A stretch of 64,000 nt of DNA from Novosphingobium sp. 18050 (lineage in GTDB: Bacteria > Pseudomonadota > Alphaproteobacteria > Sphingomonadales > Sphingomonadaceae): the NCBI RefSeq assembly GCF_902706195.1, contig NZ_CACSJO010000023.1, positions 1 to 64,000 of the forward strand, read 5' to 3'. Within the stretch, counting starts at the first letter, position 1; every line of letters begins with the position of its first letter. The notes below the pieces were generated by a model that saw only the letters and a list, made by a program, of their open reading frames with translations, made no database searches and was not told the DNA's origin. Positions 51,536-61,265 of the stretch are shown piece after piece. The translations under genes were made by a program, and so were the position numbers.

Positions 51536-53812
51536 ATGCAGAAAGCATCTTTGAAGGCGCTCGCTCTTGCCGGATCGGCACTGGCGCAGCTTGCGTGCAT
51601 TACCGCAGTTCATGCTCAACAGGCCCCGGTGGCGGACGAGCAGCAGGGACTACAGGAAATCGTCGTCACTGCGCAGAAGCGCGCGGAGAACCTGCAGAGC
51701 GTGCCGATCTCGGTGACCGCCGTTGGCAGCGCCACGCTGGAAAACCTTCAGGCGACCAGCCTCCAGGCGCTGCAGGGCTCAGTGCCGAACATTCAGATCA
51801 ACAACTTCTCCAATACGCCCAACACCGCCGTCTACACGATCCGTGGCATTGGCGTGGTCGAACCCGATCCTTATGCGGGCAACACCGTGTCGATCGTGGT
51901 CGACGGGGTGCCGCAGTTCTTCTCGATGGGCGCGCTGCTCGACATTTACGATGTCGACCGGATCGAGATCCTGCGCGGCCCGCAAGGCACGTTGTTCGGG
52001 GCCAACACCACGGGCGGCGTTGTCAACGTCATCAACGGCCAACCGGAAATGGGCAAATTCTCGGGCCGGGTTGAGGGTGCCTACGGCAACTATAACCGCT
52101 TCGATGCGAAAGCGACCGTGAATATCCCGCTGAACGAGGACAGCCTCGCGGCGCGCATCTCAGTGCTGCACACCCAGCGGGAGGGATTCGTGACCAACGT
52201 GGTCGACGGTTCGGACATGGGCAAGCGCAACATCACCGGCGTGCGCGGCAAGCTGCGTGCGAAGAGCGGCAACCTCGACGCAGTGCTTGCTGCGGAATAC
52301 GTGCGGGCCCGCAACGGCGCGCCGGTTGTGGTCAGCGGCACGCTCCCGGGTGAGGCGACGTACGTGGCCCCGGGCGTGGCAGGGATGTACCAGCAGCCTT
52401 GCGCCGTTGCCGGACAGCCGTGCAAGGCTCCCGACAAGTACTATTCCGCCAACGATTCCGTGCCTGACAAGTCCGACATGGATACTTTCAGCACTTCCCT
52501 GACGCTCAACCTGTCCGACACACCGCTTGGCGACCTGACCGCCATCACCGGCTATCGGCACTTTAAGCTGCGCGAATTTACGGATCAGGACGGCACGCCG
52601 CTGTTCCTCGACGATACGCGCCGTAAGACCACCGGCTGGCAGCTCAGCCAGGAACTGCGATCGAACATTCAGGTAACCGATGCGATCCGCGTCCTCGTAG
52701 GCGGTTTCTACCTGAAGACGCACTACGACCACTCGCAGAACTTCCGCATCCAGTTCGCGGCGCCCGGCCTGCTCCAGATCAACATGCAGGATCAGGACAA
52801 CCACTCGCTTTCGGCCTTCGCGCAGGCCTATGCCGACCTGACCGACAAGCTGCGCCTGCAGGCGGGCATACGCTATACCTATGAGCGTACGCACATGATC
52901 GCGGACACGCAGAATTCGATCAGCCTGTCCGGTATGACCGACTTCGACGGGACCGGAAACGTGGCGCTGGGTGGCTTTACGGCAGACCGTTCGAAGTCCT
53001 GGAATAATCTCGGCTGGAAGGTTGGGCTGGACTACCAGCTGGCCGACAGCACACTGCTTTACGGTTACTGGGCGCGCGGGTTCAAGTCGGGCGGGTTCGT
53101 TGGTCGTATTTCGCTGCCGCAAGACGTCGGGCCTTACGGGCCGGAACACGTCGACACCTTCGAGGCGGGCTTCAAGGCCGATTTCCTCGACCGGCGGCTG
53201 CGGACGAACCTTGCGGTATTCTACACCAACTACCGCGACATCCAGATCGCGCAAACCTACTTCACCAAGGATGCGTTGGGCAACGACGTCAACAGCACCA
53301 CGATCCAGAACGCGGCCAAGGCGACGATCAAGGGCTTCGAGCTGGAACTGACCGCACTGCCCGCCAATGGCCTGACGCTGACCGGTTCGGTCGCCTACCT
53401 CGACGCCACTTACAAGACGTTCGACTTCCTCAACGGCGGCACCGGACAGATCGAGGATCTGTCAGGCTATCGCCTCCAGAACGCGCCTAAGTGGACCGCG
53501 ACGGCAGGCATCAATTATGCCTTCAACGTGGCGGGCGGCCAAGCGCATGCAAATGCGGGCTACAGCTACACAGCCGCCAAATTTCTCAATGCGATCAACG
53601 ATACCGCGCGGTCCCACATCCAGCCCACGCATCTTGTCAACGCAAGCCTCGACTGGTCGCCGGCCGGCAGCGGCCTGACGATCGGTGCCTATGCGAACAA
53701 CCTGCTCGACAAGCGCTACCTCGCCAGCGTGTTCGATGCCCCAGGTACGATCGGCCTCGTCAATTACGCCTCGCCGCGCGAATACGGCGTAACCGCAAGG
53801 TTCGAATGGTGA
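51536..53812 (+). CDS. TonB-dependent outer-membrane receptor
   Basis: 758 residues. Signal peptide (hydrophobic to about residue 24, ending VHAQ), TonB box LQEIVVTAQKRAENLQSVP, plug with LRGPQGTLFGANTTGGVVNV, beta-barrel ending GVTARFEW with terminal Trp. The ATG follows GGGAGGACAG. It is 29 bp upstream of a Rieske oxygenase and divergent from a TetR regulator, so it probably imports the hydrophobic or bulky substrate of that oxygenase across the outer membrane. No STN domain. Ligand unknown. Confidence 0.92.
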   Translation: MQKASLKALALAGSALAQLACITAVHAQQAPVADEQQGLQEIVVTAQKRAENLQSVPISVTAVGSATLENLQATSLQALQGSVPNIQINNFSNTPNTAVYTIRGIGVVEPDPYAGNTVSIVVDGVPQFFSMGALLDIYDVDRIEILRGPQGTLFGANTTGGVVNVINGQPEMGKFSGRVEGAYGNYNRFDAKATVNIPLNEDSLAARISVLHTQREGFVTNVVDGSDMGKRNITGVRGKLRAKSGNLDAVLAAEYVRARNGAPVVVSGTLPGEATYVAPGVAGMYQQPCAVAGQPCKAPDKYYSANDSVPDKSDMDTFSTSLTLNLSDTPLGDLTAITGYRHFKLREFTDQDGTPLFLDDTRRKTTGWQLSQELRSNIQVTDAIRVLVGGFYLKTHYDHSQNFRIQFAAPGLLQINMQDQDNHSLSAFAQAYADLTDKLRLQAGIRYTYERTHMIADTQNSISLSGMTDFDGTGNVALGGFTADRSKSWNNLGWKVGLDYQLADSTLLYGYWARGFKSGGFVGRISLPQDVGPYGPEHVDTFEAGFKADFLDRRLRTNLAVFYTNYRDIQIAQTYFTKDALGNDVNSTTIQNAAKATIKGFELELTALPANGLTLTGSVAYLDATYKTFDFLNGGTGQIEDLSGYRLQNAPKWTATAGINYAFNVAGGQAHANAGYSYTAAKFLNAINDTARSHIQPTHLVNASLDWSPAGSGLTIGAYANNLLDKRYLASVFDAPGTIGLVNYASPREYGVTARFEW

Positions 53813-53841
53813 CGCCCACCTGCCCAGGAAAGGACACTGCC

Positions 53842-55239
53842 ATGACCGAGTTCGCCCCCGAAGCCCCTCGTTGCCCGGGCCTCAGCGTGCAGGACGTGCT
53901 GATGGCCGACGGCGACGTCGAGTGTCAGCCCGAAGCCTATCGCAGCCAGTCCAGCCGATTTCTGGGCGACGCCGACATTCCCTTCACGCGTTTCACCGAC
54001 CCTGACTTCTTCCAGGCCGAGGTCAAGCGTATGTGGCCGCGCGCCTGGCAATGGGCCTGCCGCGAGGAGCACATTCCGGAAGCCGGGGACTTCTATGTCT
54101 ACGAAGTCGTCGGCTATTCGTTCATCATCACCCGCGCCGAGGACGGCAGCATCAGGGCGTTCTACAATGCCTGCCTGCACCGCGGCACCAAGCTGAAGCC
54201 AAGTGGCGCGGAAGGCTGGGCGCAGGACTTCACCTGTCCCTTCCATGCATGGAAATGGAACCTGGACGGCAGCCTAAAGGACTTGCCCTGCAGCTGGGAC
54301 TTCCCCCATGTCGACAAGACGAAGTTCGCTCTACCCGAAGCGCGCACTGGCACCTGGGGCGGGTTCGTGTTCATCAACATGGACCCTGATGCCCCTTCGC
54401 TGGAGGAATGGCTTGCTCCCTTGCCAGAGCACGCCGACGCGGCCGGTTTGGAAGACCGCTACGTTGCGCTTCACGCCGAAAAGGAACTGCCCTGTAACTG
54501 GAAGGTGGCGATGGAAGCTTTCATGGAGAGCTACCACCTTGTCGGTACGCACCCGCAACTCCTTGTCGCCAATGGCGACATCAACACTCAGTACGATATC
54601 TACGGCGATTACGTCAGCCGCCTCTTCGCGCTGACCGGGATTACCAGTCCGAACTACCTGGGCGAGAGCGACGAGCAGCTGATCCTCGATTCCATGGTTC
54701 TGGGTGACCGTGCATCGTTGGGCGATCGGCTCAAGGTGCCCGATGGCGGCAGCGCGCGGCAGGTCATGGCCCGCTATTTCAAGGACGTGCTGGCGGAGAG
54801 TACCGGTTTCGACGCCGAAAACCGCAGCACCACGGAGATCATCGACACCCTTCAATATTTCGCGTTCCCCAACGGCTTCTTCTTCCTCGCGGTGTCGTTC
54901 CCGATCATCTACCGTTTCCGCCCGCTGGGCCGCGATCCGAACAGATCGCTGTTCGATCTGCTGATCCTGCCTCCGCTTCCCCGCTCCGGCGAACGCCCGC
55001 CACCGGCCGAGCGGCATCACCTCGGTGTCAACGATTCCTACACCACCGTTCCCGGCATGGACGAGGCGCTGGGGATTGTATTTGATCAGGATACCGGCAA
55101 CATGCAGGCCCAGCAGGAGGGCTTCCTTGCGGCGCACAAGTCGGGACAGACTCTCGCCAATTATCAGGAAGTGCGCATCCGGCACATGCACCGGACGCTC
55201 GACAGTTTTCTTGCCATGCCGGCACTGAAACGAGGTTGA
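53842..55239 (+). CDS. Rieske non-haem iron oxygenase, alpha subunit
   Basis: 465 residues. Rieske ligands C111, H113, C132, H135 (CLHRG and CPFHAW, 18 residues apart); iron site E229-x2-H232-x4-H237 (ESYHLVGTH). The ATG follows GGAAAGGA. It forms a two-gene unit with the TonB receptor upstream. A Pro-rich loop (PPLPRSGERPPPAER) near residue 375 is specific to this copy. As with the other four, no dedicated reductase or ferredoxin is encoded nearby. Substrate unknown. Confidence 0.93.
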   Translation: MTEFAPEAPRCPGLSVQDVLMADGDVECQPEAYRSQSSRFLGDADIPFTRFTDPDFFQAEVKRMWPRAWQWACREEHIPEAGDFYVYEVVGYSFIITRAEDGSIRAFYNACLHRGTKLKPSGAEGWAQDFTCPFHAWKWNLDGSLKDLPCSWDFPHVDKTKFALPEARTGTWGGFVFINMDPDAPSLEEWLAPLPEHADAAGLEDRYVALHAEKELPCNWKVAMEAFMESYHLVGTHPQLLVANGDINTQYDIYGDYVSRLFALTGITSPNYLGESDEQLILDSMVLGDRASLGDRLKVPDGGSARQVMARYFKDVLAESTGFDAENRSTTEIIDTLQYFAFPNGFFFLAVSFPIIYRFRPLGRDPNRSLFDLLILPPLPRSGERPPPAERHHLGVNDSYTTVPGMDEALGIVFDQDTGNMQAQQEGFLAAHKSGQTLANYQEVRIRHMHRTLDSFLAMPALKRG

Positions 55240-55308
55240 CGCGGTTTGAATTTGGAGGCCCGCTTGAACCACGAACGTCGGACATCACGGCGATCGGGTC
55301 AAGGCCTG

Positions 55309-56604
55309 CTATCTGACCTCGCTTGCCAGAATATTCAGCGCGGCGACAAGACGATCAATGTCCGTTTCCGGCGTGAAGATGGCGGGCGTTACGCGCACGC
55401 AGGCGCCGCTGGCTATTCCTTCGCGGTGCACGGTGAAGATGCCGAACTTGTCGAGCAGCATTGCGGCAAGGGCCATGTTGTCTTTGACAGATGTGCGGCC
55501 GCGCAGTCGGAACGAGGTGAGCGCGCAAGTCAGCCGGGGATCCGAGGGGGTGAGGATTTCCAGTCCGGGGTGGCCGCGCAGCGGCTCTGCCCAGCGGTCG
55601 CGCAGATGGCGCAGGCGCGCCTCCTTGGCGGGAGTGCCGATCGTCTCGTGAAATGCCAGCGCGTCGTCCAGCGCGAGGTAGCCGGCATAGCCGGGGGTAC
55701 CGGTATGGACGCGGCTGGCAGCGCCGTGGTCGGGATTGCCGACTTCGCTCATGTTCGGATCGATGGCATCGAGGCGGCCTCTGCGGATATGGACCAAGCC
55801 CACGCCCATCGGCGCGCCGATCCACTTCTGGCAGGTAAGGCCGGTGAAGTCGGAGCCAATTTCGTCCAGTTTGAAATCAAGCTGGCCCCAGGCGTGGGCC
55901 GAATCGAGTATCACGTCGACGCCGCGCGAACGGGCGAGGGCAATGATCTCCTTCACCGGCATGACCAGCCCGGTGCGATGGCCGACATGGGTGAGCAGGA
56001 TCAGCCGCACCTTGGGATGGGCATCCAGTGCGGCGGCGTAAGTGTCGATCAGAGACTGATGCGTGGCGGGTTCCGGCACCGCGATGGTGACGAGGTCGGC
56101 CCCGCGCCGCTGCTTCAGCCAGCGAAAGGCGGCCTGCGTGCTGTCGTAATCGAGATCGCTGTACAGCACCTGATCGCCGGGTCGCAGGCGGTTGTAGCCT
56201 GCAATCAGCGTCTGCAGGGCCTCGGTCGCGCCGCGGGTGAAGGCGATCTCTTCCGGCGCCACGCCCAGCAGGGCGGCGGCCCGGGCGCGCACGGGCATGA
56301 GGTCTCCCCACAAGCCGCGCCGCGCGTAGAAGGAATTGGCTGAGTTCACCTTGTGCAGATGGCGCTGGTAGGCCTGCTCGACCGGCCGGGCCATCGAACC
56401 CCAGTTGCCGTTTTCAAGCTGGGCAACGTCATGGGTGACGTCGAATTGTGCAGCGATGCTGGCCCAATACGCGCTGTCGTCGGGTCGGATATCCGCCCGC
56501 GCCAGGGGGGCTACGGCGCGGGCGGAAGCCGGCAGGAGGGTGCCGGCGATCCCGGCTGTCATGGCGCCCGCCATCAAGGCGCGGCGATCGAGGATGGACG
56601 TCAT
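55309..56604 (-). CDS. Tat-exported class V aminotransferase-fold PLP enzyme
   Basis: 431 residues. The N-terminus has a twin-arginine signal (DRRALMAGAMTAGIAGTLLPASARA), so it should fold in the cytoplasm and be exported. The PLP lysine is K260 in TCQKWIG, with D234 and H237 in VILDSAHAWGQ. The closest recognisable type is isopenicillin N epimerase/cysteine-desulfurase-like. Exported PLP enzymes of this kind are found next to TonB receptors in sphingomonads. The gene lies 54 bp after a transducing TonB receptor, behind FecI and FecR, so it may process the receptor's ligand, perhaps an amino-acid or peptide compound. Inference beyond the fold. Confidence 0.88.
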   Translation of the reverse strand: MTSILDRRALMAGAMTAGIAGTLLPASARAVAPLARADIRPDDSAYWASIAAQFDVTHDVAQLENGNWGSMARPVEQAYQRHLHKVNSANSFYARRGLWGDLMPVRARAAALLGVAPEEIAFTRGATEALQTLIAGYNRLRPGDQVLYSDLDYDSTQAAFRWLKQRRGADLVTIAVPEPATHQSLIDTYAAALDAHPKVRLILLTHVGHRTGLVMPVKEIIALARSRGVDVILDSAHAWGQLDFKLDEIGSDFTGLTCQKWIGAPMGVGLVHIRRGRLDAIDPNMSEVGNPDHGAASRVHTGTPGYAGYLALDDALAFHETIGTPAKEARLRHLRDRWAEPLRGHPGLEILTPSDPRLTCALTSFRLRGRTSVKDNMALAAMLLDKFGIFTVHREGIASGACVRVTPAIFTPETDIDRLVAALNILASEVR

Positions 56605-56658
56605 GACCTTGGGTCTTTCGGCTGAGGGCCGCTGGGCGCTGCGATAGCGCCGCAGCTT

Positions 56659-59349
56659 TTAGAACGAGGCGTCGATACGAACGTAGTAATTGCCGCCATT
56701 GGTATCGTAAGGCGCGTTGCGCGAGTACACTAGGCCGCGGCTGGCCTGGAAGGTGGCCTCGTCGGGATACTTGTTGAACACGTTTTCGGCGCCGACCCGA
56801 AGCGACAGGCCGGGGCGCATCTGGTAGGTTACGCCCGCATCGAAGAAGGCCATCGAGCCGAAGCGCTGGAAGATGTCGCCGGACGCGTTGCCGCTCGAGT
56901 CCGTCCAGGGGCCGTAGTAGCGCATGCGCGCCATCAGCGTGACCGGGCCAAGCGTATAGTTGATCGTCGCGACCGCGTTGTGTTCCGGCAGGCCCTGTTC
57001 GTACTTGGTGCGGGTGGTGTCGCTCTGGGCGATCTGGCTAGAGGTCACCTTCGTCTGAGTATAGCTGTACGAACCTGTCGCATCGAGCGTGCCCGGACCT
57101 ACCGGGTGCTTGTACGATACCACGAAGTCGACGCCGCGGGTGCGGGTGTCGTAGTCGTTGGTGAAGAAGGTGATCGTGCGATAATCCGCCGCCTGGCTGA
57201 TGCCTTGGGCGATGAGGCTGGCCTTGATTGCGTCCGTCAGGACATAGTTGGGCGAAGTGCTGAAGCGGTCATCCACCTTGATCTGATAAGCATCGACAGA
57301 ACCCGAAAGGCCGAAGCCGGTGCGCCACACGAAGCCGGCCGTCGCCGTCTTCGAGGTTTCCGGTTTCAGAGCCGTTGCGCCGAAATATTCGGCGACGGGG
57401 TTGAGCGGCGAGAGGCGGCCCGTCGTGTAGAGCAGCAGCGTCGTCGTATCCAGGCCCTGCGAGGTGCTGGTTGAATTGAGCTGCGCGGGAGTGGGCGCCT
57501 TGAACCCGGTTGAATAGGAACCGCGCACGGCAAGGGCGGGGGTCAGTTCGTAGCGGGTGGCGAACTTGTAGTTGAAGCTGTTGCCGAAGCTCGAATAGTG
57601 CTCGTCGCGGATCGCGCCTTCGATGCTCCAGGCATCGGTGACGGGGACGGTGACGTCGAGGTAGCCGGCATAGCTGGTCTGGCTCCACGAACCGGCCTGC
57701 AGATCGCTAAAGCCCGGAAAGCCATTGGAACCGGCGGCAAGGCCGTAATTGGCACCGGCCCCTACCGCGTAGGAAGCCTCGTCGCCCTCACGGATCTTGT
57801 ACGTCTCGACCCGGCGTTCGGCGCCGAAGGCGATAGTCACCGGCTTGGCGAAGGCGGGTACGTCGAGGGTGTAGACGCCGTCGGCGTTGAGGTTGAATTC
57901 ACGCTGGATGTTGCGGCCGAGGTAGAAATCCAGCGGGCTGTCCGGTCCGAGCGAGGCATTGATCGAATTGTTCAGATAGAACGCGCTGGCGTTCTGGCCG
58001 AGCGAGGCGCTGAGGTCCCACGCGAAGTTGCCGGACTTACCCCCGCGAATGCCAGTGGACGCCTGGAAGTCAGTGAAGCGCACGCCCTCGCTGGGCGCGA
58101 AGCCCGCCGGGTAGATATCGTTGACGTCGAAGCCCGGGAATGCGGCGGTTTGGTTGTAGACCGAAGTGGTGGTCGATGGGTTGCGCCAGTTGATGTCTGA
58201 CGAGCCCTTGCCCTTGCCGAAGGTGCCGAAGCCGTAGACCTCGACGTCGTCACCGATGGGCTCGGCGGCGTCGAGCGCGAACTTCAGGGTCTTCAGCTTG
58301 GGATTGCCCCAACGCTGCACCGGGTCGGCGACTTCGATGCCGGTCGCGCCTTCGAAAGCGATGGCGTCGGCGCGCTGGCGGCTGCGCGAAGTGGCGCTGG
58401 CATCGGCATACTCGCCGGTCAGGACGACATGCCCGCCGCCCGGCAGCGCGAAGCCGGCGCGGCCGCCGACCTGGAATTGTTCGCCATCACCGCGGTAGTA
58501 CTGCGAACCTTGCGCATAAGCGGAAAAACCCGGCTTGGTGTCGAGGATGACGTTGATGACGCCCGCAATTGCGTCCGAACCGTACTGCGCCGAGGCGCCG
58601 TCACGCAGGACCTCGACATGGCCGATGGCGAACGAGGGGATCTGCGCAAGGTCGGTCGCCTGCGCACTTCCGTTGAGGAACGAGGAGCGGTGGAAGCGCT
58701 TGCCGTTCACCATCACCAGCGTCATGTCGGGCGAAAGGTTGTTGAGCGAGGCGGGACGGATGAATTCCGGGCCGTCCGAGGCAGGCAGCTTCTGGACGAT
58801 GAAGGCCGGAACCAGCTGCGTCAACTTTTCATCGAGGCGCGCGGTGACGGTGGATTTCACCTGCTGCTCGGAAAGCGTATCGACCGGGGAAAGCGCGGTG
58901 AAGACGGTCTGCGCCTGGGCGCGGGTGCCGGTGACGATGATATCGTTGCCGGCTTCGTCGGTCGGCCTGGCGGTGCGGGCGCCGCGCGGTTCGCTCTCGC
59001 CCTGCTCGTCCTTGAAGCCCAGGACGACGGTGCGGCCGTTGTCCGTTTTGATGGAAAGCCCGGTGCCCGAGATCAGCCGCGAAAGCGCTTCCTGGCGCGA
59101 CATCCGGCCGTTCAGTGCAGGCGCGCGCAGGGCGGTGATGCCGGCCGTGGGGTAGAAGATCTGCACCGAAGCCTGGCGGGCAAACTGCGTCAGAGCGCTC
59201 GACAGCGGCTGCGCGGGAATGGCGAAGCTGTGGCCTTGTGCCGCGGGAGCAGCGATCGCAGCCGGGGCGATAAAGGCAGGCGCGATGCAGGCAGCTGACG
59301 TGGCAAGCAACACCGCGAAGCGCGGCGTACCGGAAAACCGAACGGACAT
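56659..59349 (-). CDS. TonB-dependent receptor with STN signalling domain
   Basis: 896 residues. Signal peptide to about residue 34. The STN/secretin short domain follows (FAIPAQPLSSALTQFARQASVQIFY to about 115), which transducing receptors use to contact FecR. TonB box region NDIIVTGTRAQ; plug with MVNGKRFHRSSFLNGSAQ and LRDGASAQYGSDAIAGVINVILDT; barrel ending YYVRIDASF with C-terminal Phe. It is downstream of fecI- and fecR-like genes, so uptake and gene induction are coupled. It is not a plain siderophore receptor by any motif I can see; the ligand is open. Confidence 0.93.
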   Translation of the reverse strand: MSVRFSGTPRFAVLLATSAACIAPAFIAPAAIAAPAAQGHSFAIPAQPLSSALTQFARQASVQIFYPTAGITALRAPALNGRMSRQEALSRLISGTGLSIKTDNGRTVVLGFKDEQGESEPRGARTARPTDEAGNDIIVTGTRAQAQTVFTALSPVDTLSEQQVKSTVTARLDEKLTQLVPAFIVQKLPASDGPEFIRPASLNNLSPDMTLVMVNGKRFHRSSFLNGSAQATDLAQIPSFAIGHVEVLRDGASAQYGSDAIAGVINVILDTKPGFSAYAQGSQYYRGDGEQFQVGGRAGFALPGGGHVVLTGEYADASATSRSRQRADAIAFEGATGIEVADPVQRWGNPKLKTLKFALDAAEPIGDDVEVYGFGTFGKGKGSSDINWRNPSTTTSVYNQTAAFPGFDVNDIYPAGFAPSEGVRFTDFQASTGIRGGKSGNFAWDLSASLGQNASAFYLNNSINASLGPDSPLDFYLGRNIQREFNLNADGVYTLDVPAFAKPVTIAFGAERRVETYKIREGDEASYAVGAGANYGLAAGSNGFPGFSDLQAGSWSQTSYAGYLDVTVPVTDAWSIEGAIRDEHYSSFGNSFNYKFATRYELTPALAVRGSYSTGFKAPTPAQLNSTSTSQGLDTTTLLLYTTGRLSPLNPVAEYFGATALKPETSKTATAGFVWRTGFGLSGSVDAYQIKVDDRFSTSPNYVLTDAIKASLIAQGISQAADYRTITFFTNDYDTRTRGVDFVVSYKHPVGPGTLDATGSYSYTQTKVTSSQIAQSDTTRTKYEQGLPEHNAVATINYTLGPVTLMARMRYYGPWTDSSGNASGDIFQRFGSMAFFDAGVTYQMRPGLSLRVGAENVFNKYPDEATFQASRGLVYSRNAPYDTNGGNYYVRIDASF

Positions 59350-59498
59350 GTGAAGATAGACCCTTTAGGAAAACTGTGTGAGCGGCACCGATCCTTGCGC
59401 CTCTGCCCACCAGACGATCCGGGAATTCGAAACCGCCAAATGTTTTCGAAAAAATTTGGCTGGACCCAAATTGTGCCTCCGGCAGCAGCGATCAACCA

Positions 59499-60467
59499 TC
59501 AACGAGTCAGCACGTAGCCGCCGTTGCTGGGCGTGGCGCGCACACCAAGACCCAGTTCCAGCGCCGAAAGAAAGTCTGCCGGATCGGTCGATGTGAAGCG
59601 TCCACCAACCGGGATGCCGGTAAGGTCTGGGTCGGCTATGACGATCTTGCCCGCGAGGTAGCGGTTGTATTCGCGCACGGCGGTTTGCAGCGGTTCGTTG
59701 TCGAACACTATTTCGCCCTGCTGCCAGGCGATGGTCGCGGCGAGGTGCTGCGGGCTGGCCTTGCGCACCGAAGGAGCGACGGCGGAAAGCAGCAGTCCCT
59801 CGCTGGGCGAAGCGATGACGATGGGGATGAGGGCTGGCTGCCCGGGCATCACGACAGGCGCGGAAACGGGCGCTGCGGAAGCCTTGCCGGACAGCACCGT
59901 CACGTCCATCGCCGCACCTTCGAGGCGAACGTTGAAACGTCCGTGCGACAGCGAAGCCATCCGATCGAGGCCATGGATGCGGGCAGGAATGCCGCGCACC
60001 AGTTCCAGCCCCACTTCGCCGCGCACGATCCACAGCGACCGCTCGTCGTCCGAGAAGCGCCACTGCATCTCGCTGTCGGTATTGAGCATGGCGCGGCTGC
60101 CATCGGGCAGGATCAGGCGCTTGCATTCGCCTACGCCTGAATGGCTGCTGTCCCAGGCATAGGCGCGCGAGGTGAAGGCGCCGGCGGTCAACAGGCCGGC
60201 CATGCCCATCCCGCCGATGGCTGCGGCTGCGCGGCGCCGCGTGAAGCGGGATTGAAGAAGATGGTAGGTATCGGCGTCAGCCTTCGATTGCGCTTCGCGC
60301 CATACGGCCAGCGCGCGTGCAAAGGCGATCGCATGCTCCGGCGTGGCCCCGCGCCATGCGTGGAAACGTTCTTCGTCGATGGTGCCGGAATCGTGACGCG
60401 CCAGCCAAGTCGCGGCCTCGCGTGCGATTCTGCGCTTGCGGCGCTGTTTCTCGTTGAAGATGCTCAT
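59499..60467 (-). CDS. FecR-family anti-sigma regulator
   Basis: 322 residues. An N-terminal cytoplasmic domain (EAATWLARHDSGTIDEERFHAWRGATPEHAIAFARA) is the DUF4880 part that binds the sigma factor. A single membrane helix follows near residues 80-103. The periplasmic FecR domain has RLILPDGSRAMLNTDSEMQW and LWIVRGEVGLEL, and a C-terminal secretin-like tail. It relays the receptor signal to the sigma factor. The gene is 79 bp after the sigma gene, ahead of the receptor. Confidence 0.92.
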   Translation of the reverse strand: MSIFNEKQRRKRRIAREAATWLARHDSGTIDEERFHAWRGATPEHAIAFARALAVWREAQSKADADTYHLLQSRFTRRRAAAAIGGMGMAGLLTAGAFTSRAYAWDSSHSGVGECKRLILPDGSRAMLNTDSEMQWRFSDDERSLWIVRGEVGLELVRGIPARIHGLDRMASLSHGRFNVRLEGAAMDVTVLSGKASAAPVSAPVVMPGQPALIPIVIASPSEGLLLSAVAPSVRKASPQHLAATIAWQQGEIVFDNEPLQTAVREYNRYLAGKIVIADPDLTGIPVGGRFTSTDPADFLSALELGLGVRATPSNGGYVLTR

Positions 60468-60546
60468 TTTTTAGACATGTGGATTCGAAGGGCTAGAATA
60501 TCAGACGAACGGCGCAGGCAAATCCGCCAAGCCCGGGCAAATCTTT

Positions 60547-61128
60547 TTACCGGCTGCCGCTCCGACGTGAGGTATTGGCCGGCCCGGCCGCTGCGGGCAG
60601 GGCGTCTTCGTCCCCTTGCCAGCTTCGCGAGAGCAGTTCGACCGCGCGGGCAAGGCGCTTTTCGTATGTCGACTGGCTGATGCCGAGATCTCGCGCGATC
60701 TCCTGTGAGGATTCGCCCTGGATTCGGCGCCTGACGAAGACGGTGCGGCACCGCTCCGGCAACTTTGCGATAAGATCGGAGGCGCGCCGCAACCGTTCGC
60801 GTCCGGCAGCGATGCGGTGCTGGTCGGGGGCATCGTCGGCCAGGGTCAGGTGGTCCGTATCGGCAAATTGGCGGAAGTCGACTATCCTGCGTCGACGCAG
60901 GCGCTCTATCGCAATGTGGCGCAGCATTCGCACGACATAGGCGCGGGGATCTTCGATCGCCGCCCAACCTTCAAGTTCGAAAAGGCGCGCAAACGCTTCC
61001 TGCACCAGTTCCTCGGCCTCGTCACGCGATCCCGAGATGCGCAGCGCGGCAGCGTGGAAACGCTGTTCATGCGGGAAAATCTGTTCCGCAAACCAGATGT
61101 CGATGGGACGAATGATGGACACGGGCAA
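60547..61128 (-). CDS. ECF sigma factor, FecI type
   Basis: 193 residues. Region 2 is visible in RISGSRDEAEELVQEAFARLFEL and DPRAYVVRMLRHIAIERLRRRRI; region 4 in LIAKLPERCRTVFVRRRIQGESSQEIARDLGISQSTYEKRLARAVELL. The start is TTG 61128 or GTG 61122. With FecR and the STN receptor downstream it makes a complete cell-surface signalling unit. I could not identify a convincing ECF promoter in the 150 bp before the receptor. Confidence 0.92.
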   Translation of the reverse strand: MPVSIIRPIDIWFAEQIFPHEQRFHAAALRISGSRDEAEELVQEAFARLFELEGWAAIEDPRAYVVRMLRHIAIERLRRRRIVDFRQFADTDHLTLADDAPDQHRIAAGRERLRRASDLIAKLPERCRTVFVRRRIQGESSQEIARDLGISQSTYEKRLARAVELLSRSWQGDEDALPAAAGPANTSRRSGSR

Positions 61129-61265
61129 TGAAGAGCAACCTGAGCAAGCGTGAGGTGCCCTTATTCCGTGTAAATTTCAGATCGATGACGTCCGCGCCAG
61201 CAAGCGATCGACCGGAATTTCGAATGCCGCTTCGGGCACCACCTTTTCGATGATTGAAGCAGCGG

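Noticed and set aside
59350..59498. ECF promoter ahead of the STN receptor
   Set aside because: A CGTCT sequence is present on the minus strand, but no partner at a fitting distance could be recognised, so I did not call it.
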